The translations under genes and the position numbers were made by a program. Shown piece by piece: positions 25,591 to 34,203 of a stretch of DNA of 64,000 bases. This DNA is from Cristatella mucedo. Its lineage: Eukaryota > Bryozoa > Phylactolaemata > Cristatellidae. Below the pieces are notes generated by a model. The model was given only the letters and a program-made list of their open reading frames with translations, was not told the origin of the DNA and did not search any database. The stretch lies in contig WPIO01000359.1 in assembly GCA_009760855.2 (NCBI GenBank), positions 1-64,000 of the forward strand, written 5' to 3'. Position 1 is the first letter of the stretch. Every line of letters starts with the position of its first letter.

Positions 25591-25890
25591 CTGCCAGGGT
25601 GTGCTGCTGCCAGGGTGTGCTGCTGCCAGGGTGTGCTGCTGCCAGGGTGTGCTGCTGCCAGGGTGTGCTGCTGCCAGGGTGTGCTGCTGCCAGGGTGTGC
25701 TGCTGCCAGGGTGTGCTGCTGCCAGGGTGTGCTGCTGCCAGGGTGTGCTGCTGCCAGGGTGTGCTGCTGCCAGGGTGTGCTGCTGCCAGGGTGTGCTGCT
25801 GCTGCCAGGGTGTGCTGCTGCCAGGGTGTGCTGCTGCCAGGGTGTGCTGCTGCCAGGGTGTGCTGCTGCCAGGGTGTGCTGCTGCCAGGG
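25591..25890. repeat. Homogeneous 16-bp sub-array (about 18 identical units)
   Basis: Consecutive units of gggtgtgctgctgcca are identical except for one extra ctg triplet near 25800. The G-to-T change (gtgtgc instead of gtgagc) removes the recurring TGA, so both strands are open here and several overlapping frames appear. The homogeneity contrasts sharply with the diverged array on both sides and indicates recent local expansion. Confidence 0.93.
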
Positions 25891-26600
25891 TGAGTTGCTG
25901 CTAGGATGAAATGCTGCCAGGAAGAGCTGCTGCCAGGGTTAGCCGCTGACACGGTAAGCTGCCACCAGGGTGAGCTCCTGCTAGAGTGAGCTCCTGCCAG
26001 GGTGAGCTGCTGCCTGGGTGAGCATCTGCCAGGGTAAGTTGCTGCCTAGGAGAGCTGCTGCCAGGGTGAGCTGATGCCAGGGTGAGCTGCATCTATTGTA
26101 TCCTGCTTCCAGGGTTTGCTTCTGCCATGATGTGCACCTGCCTCGGCGTTTTCCTTCCAGGGTTAACTGCTGCTGGGTTTTGCAGATCCCAGGATGAGAT
26201 GCTGATCGGGTGAGCTCCTGCCTGGGTTCGCATCTGCTTGGTTGTGTGGCTACCTGGGTGAGCAGCTGGCAGGGGAGCTGCTGCTGCCAGGGTGACCTGC
26301 TGCCAGGGTGCCCTGCTGCCAGGGTGCTCTGCTGCCAGCGTTAGCTGACGCTAGGGTGGGATTCTGCCAGGGTGTGCTCCAGCCTGGGTGTGCTCCTGCC
26401 TCGGTGAGCTGCTGCAAAAATGAGCTGGAGCTAGGGTGCTGCTAGATTAAGCTTCAGCCAGGGTTAGCTGCTGCAAGGGTATGCTGCTGCCAGGGTGAGC
26501 TCCAGCTAGGGAGAGCTACTGCCAGGGTGAAATGCTACCAAGGTGAGCTGCTGCCAGGTTGAGCTTCTGTTAGGGAGAGCTGCTGCCTGGGTGAGCAGCT

Positions 26601-27095
26601 GAATAATAATAAATACATTATGTTATTATTTAAGTTAACATAAAACCTAAGCCGTCGTAGCGTTTTCGGCAAACCTAGAGTCGAATCACCGAGCAATCCA
26701 AGGTCGCGTACCACGAGACAGCCCTAATTCACAGAAAGTGAAATAAACTTACCTGCTCTATTTAATTTACGGTAAGTAAACATTAATTTTTATTAACTTA
26801 TGCTAATTATTATGATAAAGCCACCCTTAAGTGTCAGCGCGGTTTTCGTCACAAGCACAACAGTATTCCGGATTACCAGTTACGGCTTGAAGGTAGCCCA
26901 ATGTGCTTCTCGTTGTCGTGGTGATTCTGCTAAGTGCTTCCATATATCGTCAATCTTGTTGGTAAGAGTCGTACATTTCGTGATTTCCCTTCTAGGCCGG
27001 TCCGTACCACAATGCCCGGCCACTGAGATTTCGGCGTTCTTTGTTGCTATGCCCTCTCTCCCTGCCTGTTTCCACCACTTCCTCAGTTTCCGTTT
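26601..27095. repeat. Complex repeat unit, fragment B
   Basis: Aligns with 514-1010 of copy A and with the matching part of copy C. It starts abruptly after the 16-bp array and stops within the cctcagtttc word, after which a 17-bp minisatellite starts. It is in the same orientation as copies A and C. No gene is recognised. Confidence 0.87.
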
Positions 27096-27107
27096 AGTTC
27101 TGTCCCC

Positions 27108-27370
27108 ACCCTGCCGGGCTGCACACCCTGCCGGGCTGCACACCCTGCCGGGCTGCATACCCTGCCGGGCTGCACACCCTGCCTGGCTGGGCACCCTGCC
27201 TGGCTGGGCACCCTGCCTGGCTGGGCACCCTGCCTGGCTGGGCACCCTGCCTGGCTGGGCACCCTGCCTGGCTGGGCACCCTGCCTGGCTGGGCACCCTG
27301 CCTGGCTGGGCACCCTGCCTGGCTGCGCACCCTGCAGGGCAATGCACCCTGCCAAGGTGCGCACCTTGCC
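27108..27370. repeat. 17-bp minisatellite (about 15 units)
   Basis: Two variants are grouped: about five units of accctgccgggctgcac, followed by about nine of accctgcctggctgggc, then degenerate units. Since 17 is not divisible by three, long frames run through it in several registers. They are not considered coding. Confidence 0.92.
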
Positions 27371-27417
27371 AGCGTGAGCACCCTCGGTGTGTGTGTTCGT
27401 GTGTACATGCAGAAGGC

Positions 27418-27565
27418 ACACCCACACTGAGACCGTAAGTAAAAACACTCCACATAAAACTGGAATCATGCTAAAATAATGACTAATTTAAATAATTCAC
27501 TGATTCACTGAAACAAGTCGCTATACGTTTGATCAATTGCACTAGAATACACAGCCTCTAATTGG
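27418..27565 (+). repeat. Inverted repeat, left arm (148 bp)
   Basis: The reverse complement aligns over its full length to 31592-31739. Shared words include gatcaaacgtat, ttttatgt and acttacggtctc. The arms face each other across copy C of the complex unit. They could be terminal inverted repeats of a non-autonomous element or the product of an inverted duplication. Confidence 0.8.
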
Positions 27566-27654
27566 ATTTGCACACAGACACAAGCACACACACTCTCTCA
27601 CTTACTGGCAAGCCCAAGCATGTGCCCAAGCGCTCACACAAGCACACACACATG
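27566..27654. repeat. Short CA-rich stretch
   Basis: Interrupted CA dinucleotides (cacacagacacaagcacacacac and similar) between the left arm and the satellite 3 relics. No other feature was seen here. Confidence 0.6.
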
Positions 27655-27930
27655 TGAATATCTTTTAGTGTTACATGTAGTATTCAAAATTAATCATATT
27701 CATACCGGCATTTCCTGTAAACTGCTGTCATAGCTTTTAAGGTGATATGTCCCCTGGTACAAGTATTTAAGCTTGTTTGGTAAATTTTTAGTTCCGGAGA
27801 CATATATCCCTTAGTAGTAATTATAGTTTCAGCAATTGATTCATTATCTTACTACTATTTCCTTCAAACTGCAGGCATTTCGATTTAGGAGTTATGTTTC
27901 CTTCTGCAACTATTCAAGCTTTTTTGTTAA
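27655..27930 (+). repeat. Diverged satellite 3 monomers at the start of unit C
   Basis: Two to three degenerate monomers follow the satellite 3 order: aatatcttttagtgtta, a tagtattcaa-like stretch, a taccggcatttcctgtaaactgc-like box, ggtgatatgtcccctgg, then a second set ending in gttatgtttccttctgcaac. The copy A relic at 30-225 matches from 27703 onward. Confidence 0.6.
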
Positions 27931-28841
27931 TTTTGTTAATTGCAGGAGTTAACAGTACCATAAAGCAGCTGGAAACAGTGACTAAGGAAAAATACCTTCC
28001 GGCGATGTTCCCATTTTGCTTTTTAAGAGTAACGATAATTAATCGTTTGATAATATATAATAGAAAGCCAACCTAAATCTGTCCATTCATTAGCTGCTAA
28101 CGGCATGTTAACCATCCGACTCAAAGGTCAAGGGCGATAGTGTTCTGTTAAGTGGAAGGTACCCCGGTTTGCGTAATGAACCCAGCTTCAATTTTATATT
28201 CAGAACTTTCAAAGAGGAATAGTAATAAATACATTATGTTGCTATTTAAGTTAACATAAAACCTAAACCTTCGTAGCGTTTTCGGCAAACCTAGCGTCGA
28301 ATTACCGAGCGATCCAAGGTCGCCTACCACGAGACAGCCCACAATTGTGGAAAGGTAAATAAACTTACCGGCTTTGTTTAATTTACGGTAAGTAAAAATT
28401 AATTTTGATTAACGTATGCTAATTATTATGATATAGCCACCCTTAAGTGTCAGTGCGGTTTTCGTCACAAGCACAACAGTATTCCGGATTACCTGTTAAC
28501 GCAAGAGGGTAACCCGATGTGCTTCTCGTTGTCGTCGTGATTCTGCTAAGTACTTCCATCTATCGTCAATCTTGTCGGTAAGAGTCGTACATTGCGTGAT
28601 TTCCCTTCTAGGCCGGTCCGTACCACCATGCCCCAGCCGCTGAGATTTCGGCGTTCTTGTTTCCACCACTTCCTGAGTTTCTGTTCCCGACAGTGTGGAG
28701 TTACAGTCGCTTGCTTGGAGTAGGTCTCATTTGCTAAGAGAGATGTTTAAGGTAAAGTTTAGCCGCGGCATAGCTAGCGGCCTGGAGGGTTCATCTATCC
28801 TGGCCATGACTTGCTAAATGTCCTTGTAGGTACCCCTCGTG

Positions 28842-28845
28842 TATA
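28842..28845. repeat. Target site duplication, left copy (TATA)
   Basis: TATA immediately left of TGTAACC is repeated at 30568-30571, immediately right of GGGTACA. The uninterrupted copy A reads gtgtatatattg at this place. Confidence 0.7.
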
Positions 28846-29501
28846 TGTAACCGGGTTCCAGGGGTCAGAGGCTATTTCCCACCAAACCCCTCCATACTCA
28901 GCCATGCTGCAGCTCGCCATGCCGCCGAGCTAGGGTAAGACGAGCGGCCGTCCGGTTAAACCTCTTTATATTAACGCATGCGCCAACAACAACAGAGCAA
29001 CTAAACAAGTCTACAGGGAGGGTCCTATACACAGTACACTACTGGGGTGCAAGACGACGCAGCAAGCGCGAACAAATGTGTTAGTTGGGGTTAGTCGGCT
29101 TCCGAAATCCTGTCGTTGTACCGACTCCGGATCCAACAGTTCGAGTGTACGCCGTCCAAAACCCGGCTGGCTGAGTAACTGCTGGCTAGTCTGAGTCGAC
29201 AACTACCACAGTCGTAAGCTTCCACCGAAAGACGCCAACACACGGGGGTCACGAACATGCTACACGGGGAAAGCTGAATAAAAACAAGTCAACAACGAGC
29301 GAGCTATCCAGCTCAGCTCGGGCCTTGGGTACTCGTTCCCTTGCGTGCGTGGCAGCATCGCCGGAGCACGCCTGCACGAATCCAGGTGCATAACTCGGCG
29401 AGACCGGGAGCCTCCAACACCACGACTTAGCCGACTTAGCACACTTGGCCAACTCCTAGTACCCAAGAGCCCCGGTGACCTCACGTCACTGCATACACCC
29501 C

Positions 29502-29574
29502 GGCCTAGCCGGTGACCCTAACCCTCACTATAGCCGTCCGGTCCCAGCCAACCGAACCCAGCCTGGGTACATAT
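29502..29574 (+). repeat. 73-bp direct repeat inside LTR family 2, left copy
   Basis: Matches 30498-30570 with a single mismatch (tccggtcc versus tcccgtcc). Both copies contain a telomere-like gaccctaaccctcac word and end gcctgggtacatat. It marks either a second LTR end or an internal duplication. Confidence 0.85.
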
Positions 29575-29700
29575 GTCAGCCTACGGGGGAGACTCGTCCT
29601 CGTGTCTGCTATAGCCCCACCACGAGTCATGTCGAGCCATGCGGCCATCACAGAGGCTTTAACATGCTCAGTAGTGGCTGCCGAACAAGCCGTATCCTAA

Positions 29701-29763
29701 ACGTGGTTACAAAACGTTGTGGTTACAAAAGTCGGGTCTACACAAGTCGCGGTTACAAAAGTC
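29701..29763 (+). promoter_or_regulatory. Three ggttacaaaa repeats upstream of a TATA-like box
   Basis: The word ggttacaaaa(c/g) occurs three times in about 60 bp, immediately upstream of TATATAAG at 29776-29783. This looks like an enhancer-type arrangement in a U3 promoter. Function is inferred only. Confidence 0.4.
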
Positions 29764-29775
29764 ATCACGCTGCTC

Positions 29776-29783
29776 TATATAAG
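29776..29783 (+). promoter_or_regulatory. Putative TATA box in LTR family 2
   Basis: TATATAAG on the plus strand, about 930 bp from the TG end of the element and just downstream of the short direct repeats. Confidence 0.4.
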
Positions 29784-31150
29784 AATCACTAAGCTGCAAA
29801 GTTCTCGAAGAAGATCCAGTTCCGGGAAGACGTATGTTGCTGCTCCGGGTGCCGTACTGACTAGTCGATGTCCTCTCTCGTGGTGTCAGTATGCATCGGT
29901 CAAACTGCTTCGCAGATGAACCTCGTTCACTTCAAGTCTCCAACTCTCCTTGCTGCACGATGTGATCGTAGTCAACATGATCCTCCGCTACAACACAAAA
30001 CAGACCAAGGGCACCATCACTCTTAATGGCTGGCACTGCACAGCACATGAACAGTCCATCAAAAATAACGAGTTGTCTTCCATTGGGGCTAGCTCATCTG
30101 GGAGCCCACTGGGCTGCTGTCTGATTCTCTGGGGCAGTCGTCGCTGGTTCAACTCCTCGGCTTGGTCGTTCAATGACGATGATGCAGTAGGTATGTTGAA
30201 GTGGGTCGATGACAATCATTAGCCTCCACCTGGATCGTCCAAGCTGCATTCGTGCAGGTCGTATTCAGCTTCGAAGGCAGGCAGTCTTCACACCAAGTGC
30301 CAATCTGGCTTTCAGCAGTTGATTTTCCCGAGCCCAAGATTGCTACTGTCTACAACTTATAACAATCGTGTTATTTCTACCCAAGATAGCGTAGGCACGC
30401 ACGCTATGAACTGCAGTTCTTCTCCCTGGCACGGACTAAAACGACTATACTAGCTGCTCTCCAGCTGTCATAGCCACAGCTAAAAATTAATGACCCAGGC
30501 CTAGCCGGTGACCCTAACCCTCACTATAGCCGTCCCGTCCCAGCCAACCGAACCCAGCCTGGGTACATATACATTGTTTTATTTTGCAGTATTCGCCACC
30601 TTTTCGTTTTAGCAGCAATTTAGCATGTCCCCTCGTTTAGTTTAGTAACTCACGTCTTTTCTCCTTTGCCGACTTAGAATATAAACATCTGGTGTATAGC
30701 CTGAGTGTAAACAGCCTGTGCTGTTCAATGGACCACTCTTCGTAGCTTTAAACTTGCTACCGTGCCCGAGGCCCCTACACCTTTTTATTTGTATTGCACA
30801 AGTACACATGTGTTTGGTTGTGGCACTATATATCTTACTTTTATAGCTCGCCCGAACAGGTGATTCCCTACCCCACTTTGTCTTCCTGCCCCAACTGCAG
30901 GCTCAGCGACTGAAGTGGTATTTGTCAAGCCAGACCTTTCTTGCTATTTCGTTCGAAACTGTGGCTTGCTCTCCATGGTCATTACCTTTCGATGACGTTA
31001 TTGCTTGCTGGTAGTCCATGAAATGTGCTTCTCGTTCTCGTGGCTTGTTTGACCTGCTATGATGGATGCTACCAGCCGGACTAATACATTAGTTACTTTC
31101 TAATTGATGGCCCACACTTCGCCGAGCCTCTGTTTGCCGGAAGCTGGAAA

Positions 31151-31180
31151 GTAATAGTAATAGTAATAGTAATAGTAATA
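31151..31180 (+). repeat. GTAATA microsatellite (5 units)
   Basis: Five perfect hexamers, where copy A has only one at the same place. A simple expansion specific to copy C. Confidence 0.92.
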
Positions 31181-31525
31181 GGGCATCAGCTTCTTGTGAA
31201 GCCACTGCCGTTTAATCTCAGCTCGAACGGCTAGCTTCACTGAAAATGCTCCCTATAAATGTAGGTTGTCCGTCCACACAGATCGAGCTCGTTATAGCTT
31301 TGACTTTCGGACGCCTGTAGTTTTGCTCAGTAGTCACTCAGTGGGCTCTCAGTGTGCCAGACCATGTCGTTGCTTGCACACCATCCATGTGGAAAGGCTC
31401 TGAGAACGTGTGGCGATGCTGCTGCTGCCACTGCTTGGGCATCGGGCTGGCAGCAGGCTATAAAAGCCAGTTTGCCGCCCGAACGGCCACAAAATGTCTG
31501 AACTTTCTATGGGTCTGCCTTTGTC

Positions 31526-31538
31526 GGGGGGGGGGGGG
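31526..31538 (+). repeat. Poly-G run (13 G) at the right end of unit C
   Basis: An uninterrupted G-run that starts exactly where copies A and C stop matching. In copy A the same place joins satellite 1. Confidence 0.88.
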
Positions 31539-31591
31539 TTGGCTATCGGTGCTTTGTCTTGCCATCAGCTTCTGAGGTATGCAGGGCATTT

Positions 31592-31739
31592 TCAATTTGA
31601 GGCTGTGTGTTCCAGTGCAATCGATCAAACGTATGGCGACATGTTTCTGTGAATCTGCTAATTATTTTAAATTGTCAGTAGTTTAGCATAATTACAGTTT
31701 TATGTAAAGTGTTTCTACTTACGGTCTCTGTGTGGGTGT
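31592..31739 (-). repeat. Inverted repeat, right arm (148 bp)
   Basis: Reverse-complement partner of 27418-27565. It lies about 50 bp beyond the G-run and is followed directly by the CA-rich microsatellite. The left arm also adjoins TG/CA-rich sequence on its outer side. Confidence 0.8.
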
Positions 31740-31750
31740 TAATACTGTGT

Positions 31751-32103
31751 GTGCACACACAGACACCCACACCGACACACACACTCAGACACAGTCACAC
31801 ACACACACACACATACACACACACACACACACACACAGACACACACACACACAGACACACACACAGATGCACACACACAGACACACACAGACACACACAG
31901 ACACACACACACAGACACACACACGGAGACACATATGGACACACACACGGATGCACACACACAGACACACACACGGACACACACACGGACACACACACGG
32001 ACACACACACACAGACATAACTGACGCACTCACACACACACAGACACACACACACCCACACACTAACACTCACTTCCACGCTCTCCCACACATACACACA
32101 TGC
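31751..32103. repeat. Compound CA-rich microsatellite
   Basis: About 350 bp of (CA)n interrupted regularly by gacacac, ggacac and gatgcac words. It is open in several frames (translating as His-Thr runs, or Cys-Val runs on the other strand), which is a low-complexity artefact. Confidence 0.95.
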
Positions 32104-32246
32104 ACCCAGCCGCCCACATCCAGCTGCCCATATCCAGCTGCCCACACCCAGCCGCCCACACCCAGCCGCCCACACCCAGCCGCCCACACCCAGCCGCCCA
32201 CACCCAGCCGCCCACACCCAGCCGCCCACACCCAGCCGCCCACACC
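32104..32246. repeat. 14-bp minisatellite (about 10 units)
   Basis: Tandem copies of cccacacccagccg. The first two or three units are diverged and the rest nearly identical. It adjoins the CA-rich repeat and may have grown out of it. Confidence 0.93.
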
Positions 32247-32592
32247 AACGAGATCACACCCACCAAGTTGTCTGAAATTAATTGATAAATTCATCATACC
32301 GGTGAGCATACTACGTGTTTTATAGATATTGGAAAGCCTAAAGCTCAATATCAGCTGGGCCGGCATATGTCCTGTTGAATAAATATGCACGAAATCAAAG
32401 TGACTCAGACCAACTTGACCTTCCGTTAGACGACCTCATCAGCTCCACAATAAAGTCGGCCTACTTTCAGGTACATCGCATTGCTGAAATGTGGGCTTGT
32501 GTAGATAGGAATAGCCTGTTTCTGTTGGTCCATGCATTTATTTTCTTTCGACGCTCACTTTTAGGTCCCTTTGTTCCATGCTTCCTTTGTTT
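32247..32592. other. About 350 bp without a recognised feature
   Basis: Low-repeat sequence between two minisatellites. I see no domain, RNA gene or similarity to other parts of the window. Short frames exist but have no recognisable content. Confidence 0.6.
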
Positions 32593-32933
32593 ATGCCACC
32601 ACTCTCCCACGTGCATGTGTCCTTGCTGCTACTGGCCATGAGGCCAGTGTCCCTGCTGCAACTTTACATGCTGCCACTGGCCATGCTGCCACCGGCCATC
32701 CTGCCACTGTCGATTCTGCCTGTGTCCATGCTACTTCTGTCCATGATGCAGCTGTCAATGCTGCCTGTGTCCATGCAGCCACTGGTTATGCTGCCTGTGG
32801 GTCTGCTGCCACAGCCGATTCTGCAGTGACTGTATTGCCACTGTCCATTTTGCCCTTGGCCCATGCTGCCACTGTCCGTGCTACCACTTTCAATGCTTCT
32901 ACGGACCTTGTTGACCTTGTGCATGCTGCCCAT
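32593..32933. repeat. 15-bp minisatellite (diverged)
   Basis: About twenty degenerate copies of ctgccactgtccatg. Because 15 is divisible by three, one plus-strand frame gives a five-residue periodic HAATV/HAATG-type peptide and stays open for about 130 codons (32571-32975). No domain or start context supports a gene. Confidence 0.82.
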
Positions 32934-33930
32934 ATATCCTTTATTGTTATATATATAGTCTCACTAAATAATTAATTATCCAACTCGTAATACCTTCCAA
33001 CAGCAGTCGTTCCAAGTAAGTTATCTCTCTTGCAAAATCCATTTAAGAGTCTTTTCTTTCGAAAATAGATATCCTGTACTGTCATAAATAGTCTAATTAA
33101 AGAATTATCTTACTGGTAGTACCTTCCAACAACCACAGCCCTTCGGAATAATTTACCCTCCATCCAAAAAGCCATTACCATGTCTTTTCTTCCGTAAATA
33201 TATATCCTTTACTGTTATAAATACTTATATAACATAATTATTTATCTTCCAGGTAGTACCTTGCGACCGCAGGAGTTCCGAGTAAGTTATCCCCCCTGCT
33301 AAAACTTTTTACGCATGTTTTCTTCCGGAAATATACATCATTTAGTGTTATAAATAGTCTCAATTAATAATTACTTATCTTACTGGTAGTACCTTCCAAT
33401 CGCAGGAGTTCTGAGTAAGTTACCTCTCCTTATAAAATAATTTCTGCGTATTTTTTCGAAAATATATAACTTGTAGTGTCATAAATAGTCACAATAAATA
33501 CCTCGTTATCCCAATGGTAGATCGTTCAAACCGCCTGTGTTCCGTATAAGTTATCTCCCCCCCCCCCCCCCCCCCCCCCCCCGCTAAAACCATGTAGGCC
33601 TTTTTTCTTCCGGAAATATATATCCTTGATTTTTATATATAGGTTCATTAAATAATTTTTTATCTTACTAGTAGTACCTTTGACTTCAGGCGTTCTAAGT
33701 AAGTTATCTCTACTAATAAAACCATTTATGCATCTTTTCTTCCAGAAATATATACCCTTTAGCGTTATAATTAGTCCCAATGAATACTTCGATATCATGC
33801 TGGTAGAATCTTCAAAACATCGGGGTTCCGAGTAAGTTGTTTGCCCCGCTAAAACTATTTAAGCGTCTTTTCTTCCGGAAATATATATCCTTTACTTGTA
33901 TAAATAGTCTGATTAAATATTTTATCTTAC
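32934..33930 (+). repeat. Satellite 3 array, left block (about 134-bp monomer)
   Basis: About seven diverged monomers, recognised by the recurring order ggtagtacctt, gcgttccgagtaagttatc, ctgctaaaaccatttacgcg, cttttcttccggaaatatat, then cctttagtgttataaatagt. The block is interrupted at 33931 by a non-LTR retrotransposon fragment. Confidence 0.9.
33557..33582 (+). repeat. Poly-C run (26 C)
   Basis: Replaces the ctctcctg-type sequence found in other monomers between gttatct and gctaaaacc. Such runs arise by slippage and are error-prone in sequencing. Confidence 0.9.
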
Positions 33931-33948
33931 TGTAATGTAATGTAATGT
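33931..33948 (-). repeat. 3' tail microsatellite of the retrotransposon
   Basis: Three to four units of TGTAA on the plus strand (TTACA on the minus strand) at the satellite junction. This is consistent with the short tandem 3' tails of CR1/L2-like elements. Confidence 0.7.
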
Positions 33949-34203
33949 ATATCCGTCTGTAACTCTACAAAGTCATAAAGACCATGTGGGTGTTAAGCAG
34001 GAGAGTTTTGTACAGCGTAAGCGGCTTTCGGTACGCATTTGGTAGCCAACAGACTTCGTCTCACGAAACAAAGAGAAATTGGAAAGCATATCAGAGTCAG
34101 GAGAGCAGTTGAGGTAGATAGTAGCATAGAAGTAGCACCTCAGGACCGCTGAAACAGATGTGCCATAGTCGGCAGTAGGAGAGTAGTTGTCGTTGCGTAA
34201 GAA

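Larger units (their letters stand above)
21589..26600. repeat. 16-bp minisatellite mega-array, right block
   Basis: Continuation of the GGGTGAGCTGCTGCCA array after the truncated LTR. It ends at 26600, where fragment B of the complex unit begins with gaataataataaatac. Minus-strand open frames of up to 241 codons occur (25227-25952), with the same 16-residue periodicity as in the left block, and I do not call them genes. Confidence 0.93.
28846..30567 (+). mobile_element. LTR-like element (LTR family 2) inserted in unit C
   Basis: A 1,722-bp insertion absent from copy A begins TGTAACC and ends GGGTACA, with TG...CA ends, an imperfect terminal inverted repeat and a 4-bp TATA duplication. A 73-bp end-adjacent segment (30498-30570) is repeated directly at 29502-29574 with one mismatch. 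The element may thus be a solo LTR with an internal duplication, or a 726-bp LTR (28846-29571) plus residual internal sequence plus a remnant of the second LTR. A TATATAAG at 29776-29783 favours plus-strand sense, but no polyadenylation signal, polyprotein or convincing primer site confirms it. It does not resemble LTR family 1 beyond the ends. Confidence 0.68.
27703..31525. repeat. Complex repeat unit, copy C (split by an LTR-like element)
   Basis: Aligns with copy A from its first base to its last, interrupted by the insertion at 28846-30567. Differences from copy A include a short deletion near 28650 where copies A and B read tgctatgcc(t/c)tctctccctgcct, and expansion of one GTAATA to five at 31151-31180. 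It is followed by a 13-G run. No conserved protein domain is seen. Confidence 0.87.

Noticed and set aside
26800-27455. Long frames on both strands (212 codons plus, 191 codons minus) across fragment B and the 17-bp minisatellite
   Set aside because: Half of each is translated 17-bp repeat, and the opposite strands are open at the same time. There is no recognisable protein.
29881-29889. TGGTGTCAG as a possible tRNA-Leu-type primer binding site in LTR family 2
   Set aside because: Only nine bases fit, the following bases do not, and no LTR end (CA) lies immediately upstream.
31709-32325. His-Thr-rich frame of up to 197 codons and Cys-Val frames on the other strand
   Set aside because: These are translations of a CA-rich microsatellite and a 14-bp minisatellite.
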